Shown: positions 1 to 9,106, counted from the first letter of the stretch. The stretch is 64,000 bases of DNA from Phytobacter diazotrophicus (GCA_004346725.1 SMDE01000005.1:1-64000); one strand, 5' to 3'. Notes: generated by a model from the letters alone, not told the origin. A program made the numbers and translations.

Positions 1-13
1 AATGTCAGATCGT

Positions 14-59
14 ATGCGCCTGTTAGGGCGCGGCTGGTAACAGAGCCTTACAGGCGCAT
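14..59. repeat. REP-like inverted repeat
   Basis: A 10-bp perfect inverted repeat (ATGCGCCTGT at 14-23, ACAGGCGCAT at 50-59) encloses a GC-rich centre. It lies beyond the terminator of the minus-strand operon. It resembles the extragenic palindromes common between enterobacterial genes. Assignment to a named family is not possible from one copy. Confidence 0.4.
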
Positions 60-60
60 C

Positions 61-87
61 TGAAAAACCTCCGGCTATGCCGGAGGA
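61..87 (-). terminator. Rho-independent terminator of the sugar-acid operon
   Basis: An 8-bp perfect stem (CCTCCGGC at 68-75, GCCGGAGG at 79-86) with a 3-nt loop. Read on the minus strand it follows the SDR stop codon by only a few bases and runs into TTTTTC. It ends the whole minus-strand operon. Confidence 0.85.
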
Positions 88-93
88 TATTTA

Positions 94-771
94 TTACTTA
101 AGCGATGCGCCGCCGCATATCACCAGCTCCTGACCGGTCATGGCCGCCGCGTCCGGTGACAGGACGAATCCCACCAGCGCGGCCACTTCTTCCGGTTTAA
201 TCAACCGTCCGATGGGTGGCATATTGGGTGGCGAACTTTCGCGTCCGGGCGCACTGAGCATCGGCGTTTGCGTCGCACCCGGCGCCACCACGTTGGCCGT
301 GATACCGCGCGGCGCAAGCTCCGCTGCCCAACTGCGCACCATTCCCACCAGCGCCGCTTTGGTGGCAACATACTGCGATCGTCCCGCCGCGCCGCGCGAC
401 GTCCGGCTACCGATAACCACGATCCTGCCCCCGGAGGCCATCTGTGGAGCGAAGTGGTTCACCAGCGTTTCCGCCGCCAGCACATGCAATTGCCACAACC
501 GCTGACTGACCTCAGGCGTTATTTCACCAAGCGGTGCGGCGGCCATCATTCCGGCGGCATGAATGAGCGCATGGGGCACAGGCAGGGTATTGAGCACATC
601 ACGCAGCGCCGCGCTGTCGCTGAGATCGACACAGACACTGTTAAAGTGTGTGTTGTCGCGCGTGACCTTTGAACGGCTAAGCCCGGTGACATTCCACCCC
701 TGCTCAAGCAGGCGGCTGACAATAGCCTCGCCAATCCCGGAACTTGCCCCCGTTACAATCGCATGTGGCAT
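94..771 (-). CDS. SDR family NAD(P)-dependent oxidoreductase
   Basis: A 225-residue classical short-chain dehydrogenase. The N-terminus has the dinucleotide-binding pattern GASSGIG (about residues 8-14). The middle has the HAAG structural motif. The catalytic Ser is in the VIGSRTS segment, and the YVATK stretch supplies Tyr and Lys. The C-terminal end has the usual MTGQEL-hexapeptide region. The start is the ATG at 771, two bases after the stop of the upstream gene; a longer frame exists but would overlap that gene by about 75 bases. It is the last gene of a six-gene operon. It probably oxidises or reduces a hydroxyl of the sugar acid handled by the operon. Substrate cannot be told from sequence. 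Confidence 0.9.
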   Translation of the reverse strand: MPHAIVTGASSGIGEAIVSRLLEQGWNVTGLSRSKVTRDNTHFNSVCVDLSDSAALRDVLNTLPVPHALIHAAGMMAAAPLGEITPEVSQRLWQLHVLAAETLVNHFAPQMASGGRIVVIGSRTSRGAAGRSQYVATKAALVGMVRSWAAELAPRGITANVVAPGATQTPMLSAPGRESSPPNMPPIGRLIKPEEVAALVGFVLSPDAAAMTGQELVICGGASLK

Positions 772-773
772 GT

Positions 774-1244
774 TTACACCCCCAGCAGTGAGCGCGGCAC
801 TTTGAACACCGCTTTGCGAACGGTCATGGGTTCCGCCGTCGCGCACAGTGCCTGATGCGGTTCGCCGGGTAAGAACACGGCAAAATCACCCGCTTGCAGT
901 AGCATACTGACCGGCAGTTCTGCGGTGGTGGTGATAAACAGATCCGGTTTACGTTCCTCATCCGTTGCCAGCGGCGTATTTTGCGTACCGGCGCAGATAA
1001 TTTCTTCCCCCGTCAGCAGTACCTGAATATCCGCCCACTGGTGGTGATATTCCGTATGGCGGTCTTCACGCCGTTGCGTGTTAGCCGGGCCAACGGTACA
1101 GAACCATTCTGCGCCCGGTAACTGAAAACGTCCGTCATCGCGCGTCTGCAGTGCAGCGAGCGAACACTGGGGAAGCGCGAGAATATCGCGCAACACCGCA
1201 GGTAACCCTGCCTGCGGCAGGTCGTTAAGATTGCCAAAAATCAC
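774..1244 (-). CDS. YhcH/YjgK/YiaL family cupin protein
   Basis: A 156-residue protein of the DUF386 family. The conserved core is visible: the EWF segment, the HxxWxDIQ-like stretch (HHQWADIQVLL), and the C-terminal LPGEPHQAL segment that supplies metal-binding histidine in the cupin fold. A family member, E. coli YhcH (NanQ), is known as a sialic-acid anomerase; others accompany sugar-acid operons. The start is a GTG overlapping the upstream stop by four bases (GTGA), which implies translational coupling with the sialidase-like gene. An anomerase or epimerase role on the operon's substrate is inferred from family and context. Confidence 0.88.
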   Translation of the reverse strand: MIFGNLNDLPQAGLPAVLRDILALPQCSLAALQTRDDGRFQLPGAEWFCTVGPANTQRREDRHTEYHHQWADIQVLLTGEEIICAGTQNTPLATDEERKPDLFITTTAELPVSMLLQAGDFAVFLPGEPHQALCATAEPMTVRKAVFKVPRSLLGV

Positions 1245-2404
1245 ACTGACTCCTTAACCCATTCCGGTGATACGCGCACGTATTTAATCGCCTGGCGAAA
1301 ATACGTGTAAGCAATATGCAAACTGCCGTCCGCGCCCTGTTTGATGCTCGGGTAGGAGAACTCACGGTTCAGTTTTTCCTGGGAGTTATTGGTCATGCAA
1401 TAGCCGTCGCCTTCATCAAGATGACGCTGCCACGGCCAGCTTTTCCCGCCGTCAGGTGATATCGCCACGGTCATCGGCGCGCGCGGCGCCCCCCAGAACG
1501 CGCTTCGCCCTTCGGTCACTTCCGGCTCTTTACGTCCGTCGCCATCATCAATCTCATCGTATAAGGAGGCGCGACGTTCCAGCGCACCGGCGGCACTCAT
1601 GTGGTTAAAGACCAGCGCCAGATTACCGTCCGCCAGTGTCGTGACCTGAATAGACGAGTTGTTGTTAGGCAGCGTTGTCGGTTCCGGTACGGACCAGCTT
1701 TCACCGCCATCAGTAGACTGGCTGTAATAGATGTTATCCGCCCAGCGGCTGCGAAAGAGCGCGACCAGCGTGCCGTTGTGTAGCGCGGTGATGTTCATAT
1801 GCACGCAGCCGAGACTTTGCGGAACGTCAACATCACGCCAGGTTTTCCACTGGTCGGCGGAGATTTTCACCGCGCTGACATCATCATTACCCACCCATTT
1901 TTCGCCCGGTTTTGTGCGGCAATAGAAGACCGGCAGCAGCCAGTTGCCGTTTTCCAGTACGGTGATCGGCTGGCGAATAAAGGTGCCAGGTTTATCAAGC
2001 AGCGTGGCAATCTCACCCCAACTGACACCCAGATCGGTCGACTGGCGATAGCGGACAATTGCCGTGTCCTGGTTGCCGGAGATCTGCGCGGTCCACATCA
2101 GCCACAGTACGTTATCCGGGGCCAGAAAAAGGACAGGGTTCTGTTCAGAACGGGTGGCATCGTCAGACAGCTTCACCGCGTCACTCCAGCGTTCGCTGCC
2201 CGGTGCGAGGCGTGAGCCCCACACGGAAATATCCGCTACCCCTTCCTGGGTGCCACCAAACCAGACACACATCAGAGTGCCATCAGGTAGCGGCAGGATG
2301 TTGGCCGCGTGGTTTTGCGGGCAGGGCGAGGGCAGCATTGCACTCAGTACCTGTGCGTCTTCCTGTTGACGAATTACACCATCACGATTAACGGTTACGG
2401 ACAT
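1241..2404 (-). CDS. Sialidase-like BNR/Asp-box protein, cytoplasmic
   Basis: A 387-residue beta-propeller protein of the sialidase superfamily. Three Asp boxes (S-x-D-x-G-x-S-W) are visible at about residues 122-129 (STDLGVSW), 230-237 (STDGGESW) and 316-323 (SPDGGKSW). There is no signal peptide, so it is expected to act in the cytoplasm on an imported substrate rather than on host glycans outside. The start chosen is the ATG at 2404, with GGAG six bases upstream; a GTG at 2416 is in frame. The gene starts one base after the transporter stop and overlaps the next gene by four bases. True sialidase activity is not shown; the same fold occurs in other glycoside hydrolases and lyases. Confidence 0.85.
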   Translation of the reverse strand: MSVTVNRDGVIRQQEDAQVLSAMLPSPCPQNHAANILPLPDGTLMCVWFGGTQEGVADISVWGSRLAPGSERWSDAVKLSDDATRSEQNPVLFLAPDNVLWLMWTAQISGNQDTAIVRYRQSTDLGVSWGEIATLLDKPGTFIRQPITVLENGNWLLPVFYCRTKPGEKWVGNDDVSAVKISADQWKTWRDVDVPQSLGCVHMNITALHNGTLVALFRSRWADNIYYSQSTDGGESWSVPEPTTLPNNNSSIQVTTLADGNLALVFNHMSAAGALERRASLYDEIDDGDGRKEPEVTEGRSAFWGAPRAPMTVAISPDGGKSWPWQRHLDEGDGYCMTNNSQEKLNREFSYPSIKQGADGSLHIAYTYFRQAIKYVRVSPEWVKESV

Positions 2405-2405
2405 A

Positions 2406-3818
2406 TCAAACTCCACTATTTTGAACGGGTGTTGGCGCTTTTGGGTGTTCTTTATTCGGGATCAGACGGTCAAGAACCATAATCACCGCAGGGGTAATCA
2501 GCGCAATATACATATTGTTAATACCAAACGGGTCGCCCAGCACGTACCAGACAGACGTGACGACACAGGCGCCAATCAGGCCAGCATTCGCACCACGGGT
2601 GCTTTTAAAGAAGGGCGCATAGAAGGCAATCACAGCGACCACGGTGATGGACAACCGAATAGCACGGGTAAAGAACGACAGTTTCAGTACTTCCGGGACC
2701 AGCAGCACGAAAATCAGCGGCAGGAAGCCAATAAACAGAGACAGCCAGCGCGTCGCTTTAAATTCCTGCTCCGGCGTTGGATTGCGGTAAGGCACATAGA
2801 AGTCTTTGACGACCAGCGAGGCGATAGCCAGCGCCACGGTACTCACACTCACGAAAATGGAGGCAACAAGTGACGTTGTCACGAGTCCGGCAATCCACGG
2901 ATTCATATCCTGCAGGAAGATAGGCATCGCGTACAGGCTACTGATTTCCGGATGCAGATATTTGGCTGCCACACCGATCACCGCAATCGCCAGGGAAATA
3001 GGCAGACAGAACCAGAAGGCAATCCAGGTGGAACGTTTGGCGGATTTCACGTCTTTGGTAGAACAGATGGCCTGAATCACGAACTGGGTACAAAAAATAG
3101 AGCCGATGGTGCCAATCAACCACGCGAAAATCGTGCTTGGACCAAAGTTACCGTCCCAGGTCCAGTAGAAGTGCGGCATCTCTCTGATCATAGGGGTGAA
3201 ACCACCGGTTTTGTACAGCGCGAAGCCCATGATCACCAGGATACCAAAATATTTCAGTGCGCTGTGCAGCAGGGTAACCCAGGCGACCCCTTTCATCCCG
3301 CCGTAAGCGAAGTAGAACGTACTGACAATCGCGGTTATAAAGGCTGCCACCGGCAGACTCACTTTCAGCACGGTTGCGATAGCCGCCGCGCCGCTGACGT
3401 AGTTACCGACGTTTACCAGCAACAACGCGTAGATCATGATGATAGAAATGATGTTCTTAGTGCTGTTGCCGTATTTCTCCGCAATCGCGCCGGAGATGGT
3501 GATTTTACCGGTGTTATAAATACGTTTTACCAGCAGCAGACCAAACAACGGGAAACCGATAGCCGCGCCCAGAACGGACCAGGAGGCGGCAATCCCACCT
3601 TCAAACGCGGCCTGTGCGGTACCGATAGTGGATTTTGCGCCGATGTATTCAGACATCAATAAGATGCCTACCAGAAAGGCCGGCATTGCGCGCGAGCCTT
3701 CCATAAAATCGCCGGAGTTTTTACTGCGTAAACGGAAGGTAAGCCAGGTGGTAAAGACGATATAGGCAATGACTATACCGACAATGATCAGGGTATCTTG
3801 TGAAGTAAACGTGTTCAT
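2406..3818 (-). CDS. Sodium:solute symporter (SSS family)
   Basis: A 470-residue polytopic membrane protein with about 13 hydrophobic segments. Family signatures include the early SEYIGAKSTIGTAQ segment and the GMKGVAWVTLLHS loop-helix region. It imports a small organic solute with Na+ across the inner membrane. The start is the ATG at 3818 behind AGAGAGG; an upstream in-frame codon at 3854 lacks a good ribosome site. It sits between the aldolase and the sialidase-like gene. SSS transporters replace NanT in some sialic-acid operons, so an acidic sugar is a reasonable substrate guess, but this is inference. Confidence 0.92.
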   Translation of the reverse strand: MNTFTSQDTLIIVGIVIAYIVFTTWLTFRLRSKNSGDFMEGSRAMPAFLVGILLMSEYIGAKSTIGTAQAAFEGGIAASWSVLGAAIGFPLFGLLLVKRIYNTGKITISGAIAEKYGNSTKNIISIIMIYALLLVNVGNYVSGAAAIATVLKVSLPVAAFITAIVSTFYFAYGGMKGVAWVTLLHSALKYFGILVIMGFALYKTGGFTPMIREMPHFYWTWDGNFGPSTIFAWLIGTIGSIFCTQFVIQAICSTKDVKSAKRSTWIAFWFCLPISLAIAVIGVAAKYLHPEISSLYAMPIFLQDMNPWIAGLVTTSLVASIFVSVSTVALAIASLVVKDFYVPYRNPTPEQEFKATRWLSLFIGFLPLIFVLLVPEVLKLSFFTRAIRLSITVVAVIAFYAPFFKSTRGANAGLIGACVVTSVWYVLGDPFGINNMYIALITPAVIMVLDRLIPNKEHPKAPTPVQNSGV

Positions 3819-3848
3819 CTTTGCCTCTCTTTGGGGCGAGTGAAGCCA

Positions 3849-3865
3849 GGGCACCTGAGGTGCCC
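3849..3865 (-). terminator. Intra-operon hairpin
   Basis: A perfect 7-bp palindromic stem (GGGCACC, TGA, GGTGCCC) lies in the 75-bp gap between the aldolase and transporter genes. No U-tract follows on the minus strand, so it is more likely an mRNA processing or stability element than a strong terminator. Confidence 0.4.
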
Positions 3866-3893
3866 AATATTCTAATGACGAATGAAAAACGCC

Positions 3894-4778
3894 TTAACGC
3901 ACGTACTGCGTCACTATCTGGCGAATTTGCAGTTGTTGTTCTTCGGTGAATGAAACGGCATAACGACTTTCGCCGACGTTATAGCCCATCAGTTGTACTG
4001 CTTTTTTAACCGCCGCCGGAGAGAACCCTACGCTATAGAGATCGGTGCGCAGGCCGGTGACATTTTCTTGCGCCTGACGAGAACCTTCCACGTCGCCAGC
4101 CCTGAAATGCGACCAGATCGCATTAATTTCATTCGGGGCGACGTTCGCAAGGCCAGAGATACAGGCTGAACACCCTTCCACGAATCCCCGGTGAATCAGG
4201 GAGTCCGGTCCGTTAAGGACATCGAAATTATCGATATCTTTTACGGCGTTCAGAAATCCGCTCAGACTTTCATAGCTGCCTGCGCTGTCTTTAATGCCAA
4301 TAATGTTTGGATGTTCCGCCAACACGCGAACGGTTTGCGGTTCAAGAGTATTCCCGGTGCGGGCAGGGATGTTATAGAGAAATACCGGGACGCTAAGGGC
4401 ATCAGCGACAGCGGTATAATGGTTAATTAATTCGTTTTGTTTTAAGGGCACAAAATAGGGGGTGATCACGGATACCGCGTCGACGCCCAGTTTTTCAATC
4501 TGTTTACCCAGACGAATCGTTTCGCGGGTAGCGATCTCACCAATATGAGCCACCACATTGGCGCGACCGGCCACTTCCTCAACACAGGCTGCGGTGACGG
4601 TGATTTTTTCCTGCTCATTCAGCACAAAAAATTCACCGTTTGTGCCGCCGCAGAAAATACCGTTTCCGGCAGCCAGTTGGCGATTGACCTGTTCTTTTAG
4701 TGACTGAACGTTCAATCCGCCTTCTTCATCAAAAGGCGTGACGATCGCCGTCAGCACGCCTTCAATTTTCTTACTCAT
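3894..4778 (-). CDS. DapA/N-acetylneuraminate lyase family aldolase
   Basis: A 294-residue class I aldolase-type TIM barrel. The carboxylate-binding GTNGE motif lies near residue 47, the catalytic-Tyr segment YNIPARTG near residue 135, and the Schiff-base lysine is in GIKDSAG near residue 163. Enzymes of this family cleave or form 2-oxo acids. The Arg in the YNIPART segment differs from the usual lyase sequence of NanA and looks closer to dihydrodipicolinate synthase or KDG-type aldolases. Because it is in a catabolic operon, cleavage of a 2-keto-3-deoxy sugar acid to pyruvate and an aldehyde is the likely role. The start is at 4778, behind GGAGAG. Confidence 0.88.
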   Translation of the reverse strand: MSKKIEGVLTAIVTPFDEEGGLNVQSLKEQVNRQLAAGNGIFCGGTNGEFFVLNEQEKITVTAACVEEVAGRANVVAHIGEIATRETIRLGKQIEKLGVDAVSVITPYFVPLKQNELINHYTAVADALSVPVFLYNIPARTGNTLEPQTVRVLAEHPNIIGIKDSAGSYESLSGFLNAVKDIDNFDVLNGPDSLIHRGFVEGCSACISGLANVAPNEINAIWSHFRAGDVEGSRQAQENVTGLRTDLYSVGFSPAAVKKAVQLMGYNVGESRYAVSFTEEQQLQIRQIVTQYVR

Positions 4779-4799
4779 TGCACATCTCTCCATGAAAAA

Positions 4800-5939
4800 T
4801 CAGTGAAACAATGTCTGGTAAATCGCTTGCACGGCGGCGTGATCAACAGTGCAAGGGGCATTATTCATCAAGCGCTTAACGTTCAGGGCGGCATCGGCCA
4901 GCGACGGAATATCCGCGCGCGGCACCCCCAGCGCTTCCAGGTTGTCCGGCAGGTTGAGGCGTTTTACCAGCGCGGCAAAGTAATCCACCAGCGCGTGGGA
5001 TTTATCCTCATCGCTGAGCGTGGTATCCGCGCCCGGAACCAGATCCCACACCTGCGCAAATTTTTCGACGGCATACGGGCGCACCACTTTCATGCAGGGG
5101 GCCAGCAGAATGGCATTGGCGACACCGTGCGGCAGGTGGTAAGTGCCACCCAGCGGATAGGAGAGCGCATGCACCAGATGGGTACCCGCATGTGTGATCG
5201 CCGCCCCACCGTAATAAGAGGCCCACAACATTTCGAGGCGCGCGGTCAGGTTGTGTGGCTCACTGACGGCGGTTTCGATGTTGTGCAGAAGCTTACGCAG
5301 ACCGGTCAGGGCGACGTTATCGCTTACCGGGTTGGCGATCGTGGCGGTAAAGCACTCGATCAGGTGGCACAGGGCATCAATACCGGTAGAAGAGGCGATA
5401 TGCGCAGGCATGCTGGTGGTCAGTTCCGGCAGCAGGGCGACATAATCCGGCAGCAGCACCGGAGAGATGATCCCCACTTTGGTGTTCTGTTCCGGGATCG
5501 CCAGAATCGCATTCGGCGTGGCTTCGGAGCCGGTCCCGGCGGTGGCCGGAATCAATAAAGACGGTACGCGTGCGGTCGGCTTTTCCCCGGCCAGCAGGGC
5601 GTCAAGGCCCGGAGAGCACGGGTGATAGAGTACCGATAACAGTTTGCTGACGTCGAGAACGCTGCCGCCGCCGATACCGACGACCAGATCAAATGCCGCG
5701 TCTGGCGCATCGGCGAGAATACGGGCGACATCATGCTGACTGGGTTCCGGCGGTACGTTGTCAATAATCTGTACCAGTCGGCCTTCTGCCTGGAGCAGCG
5801 TCAGAATTTGCTGCGTTGCGGCAAGTTTGATGACGTTGCCATCGCTGACCAGTAAGAGTTTCTTTTTACCCGTAAGCAAAGGCGCGATAGCGGGGATGGC
5901 CCCTGCGCCGCTTATCAGGGTGCTGTTTATTGTTACCAC
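4800..5939 (-). CDS. Iron-containing alcohol dehydrogenase
   Basis: A 379-residue group III (Fe-dependent) alcohol dehydrogenase. It has the NAD-binding GGGS turn at about residues 90-93. The metal ligands are visible as D188 and H192 (GIDALCHLIECF), H257 (HAGTHLVHALSYP) and H271 (LPHG). The start is taken as the GTG at 5939, preceded by AGGAGA at the right distance; ATG 5981 and GTG 6002 would add 14 or 21 residues without a ribosome site. It is the first gene of the operon. It may reduce or oxidise the aldehyde/alcohol linked to the aldolase step. Exact substrate is unknown. Confidence 0.88.
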   Translation of the reverse strand: MVTINSTLISGAGAIPAIAPLLTGKKKLLLVSDGNVIKLAATQQILTLLQAEGRLVQIIDNVPPEPSQHDVARILADAPDAAFDLVVGIGGGSVLDVSKLLSVLYHPCSPGLDALLAGEKPTARVPSLLIPATAGTGSEATPNAILAIPEQNTKVGIISPVLLPDYVALLPELTTSMPAHIASSTGIDALCHLIECFTATIANPVSDNVALTGLRKLLHNIETAVSEPHNLTARLEMLWASYYGGAAITHAGTHLVHALSYPLGGTYHLPHGVANAILLAPCMKVVRPYAVEKFAQVWDLVPGADTTLSDEDKSHALVDYFAALVKRLNLPDNLEALGVPRADIPSLADAALNVKRLMNNAPCTVDHAAVQAIYQTLFH

Positions 5940-6115
5940 AACGTTCTCCTGTCTGTCTTTGTGGTGATTGAACTCAATCATCTTTTTTTCAATCACGGTC
6001 ACTGTATGGCATAAATTTATAATTTATTCGCAAATTAAATAAGTTGATCTTGCTCACATATAATCAATTATGATTGAATATAATCATATCCAGAACGTAA
6101 CGACGCGGAGTAGGG
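5940..6115. promoter_or_regulatory. Divergent control region of the sugar-acid locus
   Basis: This AT-rich gap separates the two divergent operons. A CRP-like site reads GTTGA-N6-TCACA (6043-6058), with a well-matched right half. Next to it is an inverted repeat AATCA-N4-TGATT (6062-6075), followed by another ATCAT element near 6082. DeoR-family repressors often use such ATCA/TGAT repeats. The DeoR gene at 8332 is the obvious candidate regulator. The sites were read by eye only. Confidence 0.5.
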
Positions 6116-7351
6116 ATGAACAAACAAAGCGCGGTCCAGCAAGTGGTGATTCTGGCCGATGACTTCACAGGCGCAAACGATGCGGGCGTAAGCCTGGCGC
6201 AGGCAGGGATGCGTGTAGAAGTGGCACTGGAAGCGACATATCAAAGTGATGCGCAGGCGCTCATTTATAACAGCGACAGCCGGGCGATGACGGCGACGGC
6301 GGCGTACGAGAAGGTCGCCGCGCTGACCGAAAGCGTACTGCGTCTCTCTTCACCCGCGTGGCTGGTGAAAAAGATAGATTCCACGCTGCGCGGTAATCCG
6401 GGGGCGGAAGTGATGGCCATGCAGCGAATTACGGGTGCAAAGGCTGTGATTATCGCCCCGGCATTTCCGGCTGCAGGGCGCATTACCCGCGAGGGGAAAT
6501 GCCTGGTCAATGGCGTGCTGCTTACCGACACCGAGTTTGCCAGCGATCCGAAAACGCCGATTACCCGTGCGGACGTGGGCGCGCTCTTTAGCGGACATAG
6601 CCAGAACATCACACCCTCGCAGTTGCCCGTCGCACTCTTGAGTGGCAGTGCGCAAGTCCCGGCGCTGCTGGTGGTGGATGCGCAAACGGATGCCGATCTG
6701 GATGACATCATCACCCATGCCATGCAGGCGAGTGAAAGGCCGCTGCTGGTCGGTTCCGCCGGGTTATGTGATGCCCTGTCACGCCGTCTGGCGCCGCAAA
6801 AACAGCCGATAGTCCTGGCGGTTGTCGGCTCAATGAGTGAAATCGCTCAAAAACAGGTGAGCGTAGCCGCGCAGCATCCACGCTGCGAACACATCTTTGT
6901 TGATATTAATGACGTCTTTCAGTCGTCAGCCACCGATTATCGCACCGCGATTGTCGCCGCGCTTAACGGTGGACGCCATTGCCTGGTCCATACCTGCCCG
7001 GATGAACAGGCGCGCCATCAGGTGGCGGCGCTGTGCGAGCGCTGGGGAGTGAGCCGCGCTGAGTGCGGCGAGCGTATTTGTGATTATTTAGGCGCACTTA
7101 CCCGCGATGTGCTGCAACACAGTACGCCTGATGGTCTCTATCTCTCGGGGGGTGATGTGGCGATAGCGGTCGCCAGGGCGCTCGGGGCAAAAGGGTTTCA
7201 GATTCGTGGGCGCGCCGCAGGTTGCGTGCCCTGGGGATATTTTTCAGGTTGCGAATGGCAACGACCAGTGATGACCAAAGCGGGCGGTTTCGGCGACGAA
7301 ACCACGTTACGCAAGGTTTTGCATTTTATTGAGGAGAAGTCGAGTGACTAA
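6116..7351 (+). CDS. Four-carbon acid sugar kinase (DUF1537 family)
   Basis: A 411-residue member of the DUF1537 kinase family (OtnK/DtnK/DenK group). The N-terminal substrate-binding domain begins with the characteristic ADDFTGANDAG motif. The C-terminal nucleotide-binding domain has the glycine-rich SGGDVA and GGFGDETTL segments. Characterised members phosphorylate C4 acids such as D-threonate or D-erythronate at O4. Its stop overlaps the start of the adjacent PdxA2 gene by eight bases, the same pairing seen in known threonate/erythronate pathways. Which stereoisomer is used cannot be read from sequence. Confidence 0.92.
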   Translation: MNKQSAVQQVVILADDFTGANDAGVSLAQAGMRVEVALEATYQSDAQALIYNSDSRAMTATAAYEKVAALTESVLRLSSPAWLVKKIDSTLRGNPGAEVMAMQRITGAKAVIIAPAFPAAGRITREGKCLVNGVLLTDTEFASDPKTPITRADVGALFSGHSQNITPSQLPVALLSGSAQVPALLVVDAQTDADLDDIITHAMQASERPLLVGSAGLCDALSRRLAPQKQPIVLAVVGSMSEIAQKQVSVAAQHPRCEHIFVDINDVFQSSATDYRTAIVAALNGGRHCLVHTCPDEQARHQVAALCERWGVSRAECGERICDYLGALTRDVLQHSTPDGLYLSGGDVAIAVARALGAKGFQIRGRAAGCVPWGYFSGCEWQRPVMTKAGGFGDETTLRKVLHFIEEKSSD

Positions 7352-8330
7352 CATTATTGCCGTAACCATGGGCGATCCTGCGGGGATTGGTCCGGAGATT
7401 ATTATTAAATCGCTGGTCGAAGGGGAACTGTCCGGGGCGCCGGTTGTGGTTGTGGGCTGTGCCCAAACGTTTAACCGTGTTCTGGCGCTGAACATCACGC
7501 CGCATGCGGAACTGCGCATTATTAACCAGGTCAGTGAGGCCCATTTTGCCCCTGGCGTGATTAACGTACTGGATGAACCGCTGGCGGACCCGCAGGCATT
7601 AGAACCCGGTAAAGTACAAGCCCAGGCAGGCGATCTGGCCTACCGCTGCGTACGTCGTGCGACCGAACTGGCGATGGCCGGCGACGTGAAGGCCATTGCC
7701 ACCGCACCGCTGAACAAAGAAGCACTGCACTTAGGTGGCCACCACTATCCGGGGCATACTGAACTGTTGGCGAAACTGACCAACATTAATGACTACGCGA
7801 TGGTGCTCTATACCGACAAACTCAAAGTGATTCACGTCACTACGCATATCGCGCTGCGTAAATTCCTCGATACCCTGAATCAGGATCGTATCAAGACGGT
7901 GATTCGTGTGGCAGACAGGTTCCTCAAACGCGTTGGCTTTGCAAATCCGCGTATCGCGGTGGCCGGGGTGAACCCGCATGCCGGAGAAAATGGCCTGTTT
8001 GGCGATGAAGAGATCACCACTGTAGGTCCGGCGGTTGAGGCCATGAAAGCAGAAGGAATCAATGTTTACGGCCCGTGCCCGCCAGATACGGTGTTTATGC
8101 AGTGCAACGAAGGGATGTACGACATGGTGGTGGCGATGTACCACGATCAGGGACATATTCCGTTAAAATTGCTGGGCTTTTACGATGGGGTTAATATCAC
8201 TGCTGGTTTGCCGTTTATCCGTACCTCTGCGGATCATGGCACCGCTTTTGATATCGCCTGGACCGGAAAAGCGAAACCGGAGAGCATGGCGGTTTCCATC
8301 CAGTTAGCTATGCAAATCACACGAGAATAA
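7344..8330 (+). CDS. pdxA2: PdxA2-type 4-phospho-threonate/erythronate dehydrogenase
   Basis: A 328-residue PdxA-family oxidative decarboxylase. The start [10 protein letters not shown] is diagnostic. The three metal-binding histidines are visible in [16 protein letters not shown] and YHDQGHIP. PdxA2 enzymes convert 4-phospho-threonate or -erythronate to dihydroxyacetone phosphate and CO2 with NAD. The start is the GTG at 7344, preceded by GAGGAG at 7331; a longer frame from 7329 lacks this support. The tight overlap with the kinase gene shows the two work in sequence. It is not expected to be the B6-biosynthetic PdxA. Confidence 0.9.
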   Translation: MTNIIAVTMGDPAGIGPEIIIKSLVEGELSGAPVVVVGCAQTFNRVLALNITPHAELRIINQVSEAHFAPGVINVLDEPLADPQALEPGKVQAQAGDLAYRCVRRATELAMAGDVKAIATAPLNKEALHLGGHHYPGHTELLAKLTNINDYAMVLYTDKLKVIHVTTHIALRKFLDTLNQDRIKTVIRVADRFLKRVGFANPRIAVAGVNPHAGENGLFGDEEITTVGPAVEAMKAEGINVYGPCPPDTVFMQCNEGMYDMVVAMYHDQGHIPLKLLGFYDGVNITAGLPFIRTSADHGTAFDIAWTGKAKPESMAVSIQLAMQITRE

Positions 8331-8331
8331 T

Positions 8332-9093
8332 ATGAAGGGATATAACCGGTTAGAACAGATTATGGATTATCTGAAAGGCCATAATCTGGTAACGGTAGAC
8401 CAACTGGTGACCATCACCAATGCGTCACCTGCCACCATTCGCCGCGATTTGATCAAACTCGATCAGGAAGGGGTGATAAGCCGTTCACACGGCGGCGTTA
8501 CCCTTAACCGGTTTATCCCCTCGCAGCCGACGACGCATGAGAAAATGCAGCGTAACCTGTCGGAAAAACATGCCATCGCCTGTGCGGCCGCGTCGCTGGT
8601 GAAAGCCGGTGACGCGATTGTCCTTGATGCTGGTACCACTATGATTGAACTTGCTCGTCAGTTGACGCATCTGCCGCTGCGGGTGATCACCAGCGATTTG
8701 CACATTGCGCTGTTCCTCTCCGAGTTTAAGCAGATCGAAGTGACAATTATTGGTGGGCGTATTGATGACACCAGCCAGTCCTGCATCGGCGATCATGGCC
8801 GTAAACTGTTGCAGGGGATTTGGCCGGATCTGGCATTCGTAAGCTGCAACGGCTGGGATTTGGAAAAAGGCATCACCTCGCCAACCGAAGAGAAGGCGGC
8901 GCTGAAACGGGCATTGATTGATAATGCGCAGCGCCGGGTGTTGCTGGCTGACAGCAGTAAATACGGGGCGTGGTCGCTGTTTAACGTCGCCCGTCTTGAT
9001 TCACTGACAGATATTGTCACCGACAGTCACCTGGGTGACGATATCCGCCAGAAACTTGCCGTATTACCTGCCCGGTTAACCATCGCGGAATAA
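8332..9093 (+). CDS. DeoR/GlpR-family transcriptional regulator
   Basis: A 253-residue repressor-type protein. The N-terminal winged helix-turn-helix covers about residues 5-57, with the family signature [17 protein letters not shown]. The C-terminal sugar-phosphate sensor domain has the DAGTT motif near residue 100 and the DSSKYG segment near residue 205. It starts one base after the PdxA2 stop, so it belongs to the same operon. It probably senses a phosphorylated pathway intermediate and controls both divergent operons from the region 5940-6115. Confidence 0.92.
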   Translation: MKGYNRLEQIMDYLKGHNLVTVDQLVTITNASPATIRRDLIKLDQEGVISRSHGGVTLNRFIPSQPTTHEKMQRNLSEKHAIACAAASLVKAGDAIVLDAGTTMIELARQLTHLPLRVITSDLHIALFLSEFKQIEVTIIGGRIDDTSQSCIGDHGRKLLQGIWPDLAFVSCNGWDLEKGITSPTEEKAALKRALIDNAQRRVLLADSSKYGAWSLFNVARLDSLTDIVTDSHLGDDIRQKLAVLPARLTIAE

Positions 9094-9106
9094 CCGGGCC
9101 ACGCCC

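Noticed and set aside
2952..3662. 236-codon plus-strand frame opposite the symporter
   Set aside because: Arg/Gly/His-rich shadow of membrane-protein codons; no start signal.
4803..5558. 251-codon plus-strand frame opposite the Fe-alcohol dehydrogenase
   Set aside because: Composition is Arg/Gln/Gly-rich as expected of an antisense frame; the minus-strand enzyme has all its metal ligands.
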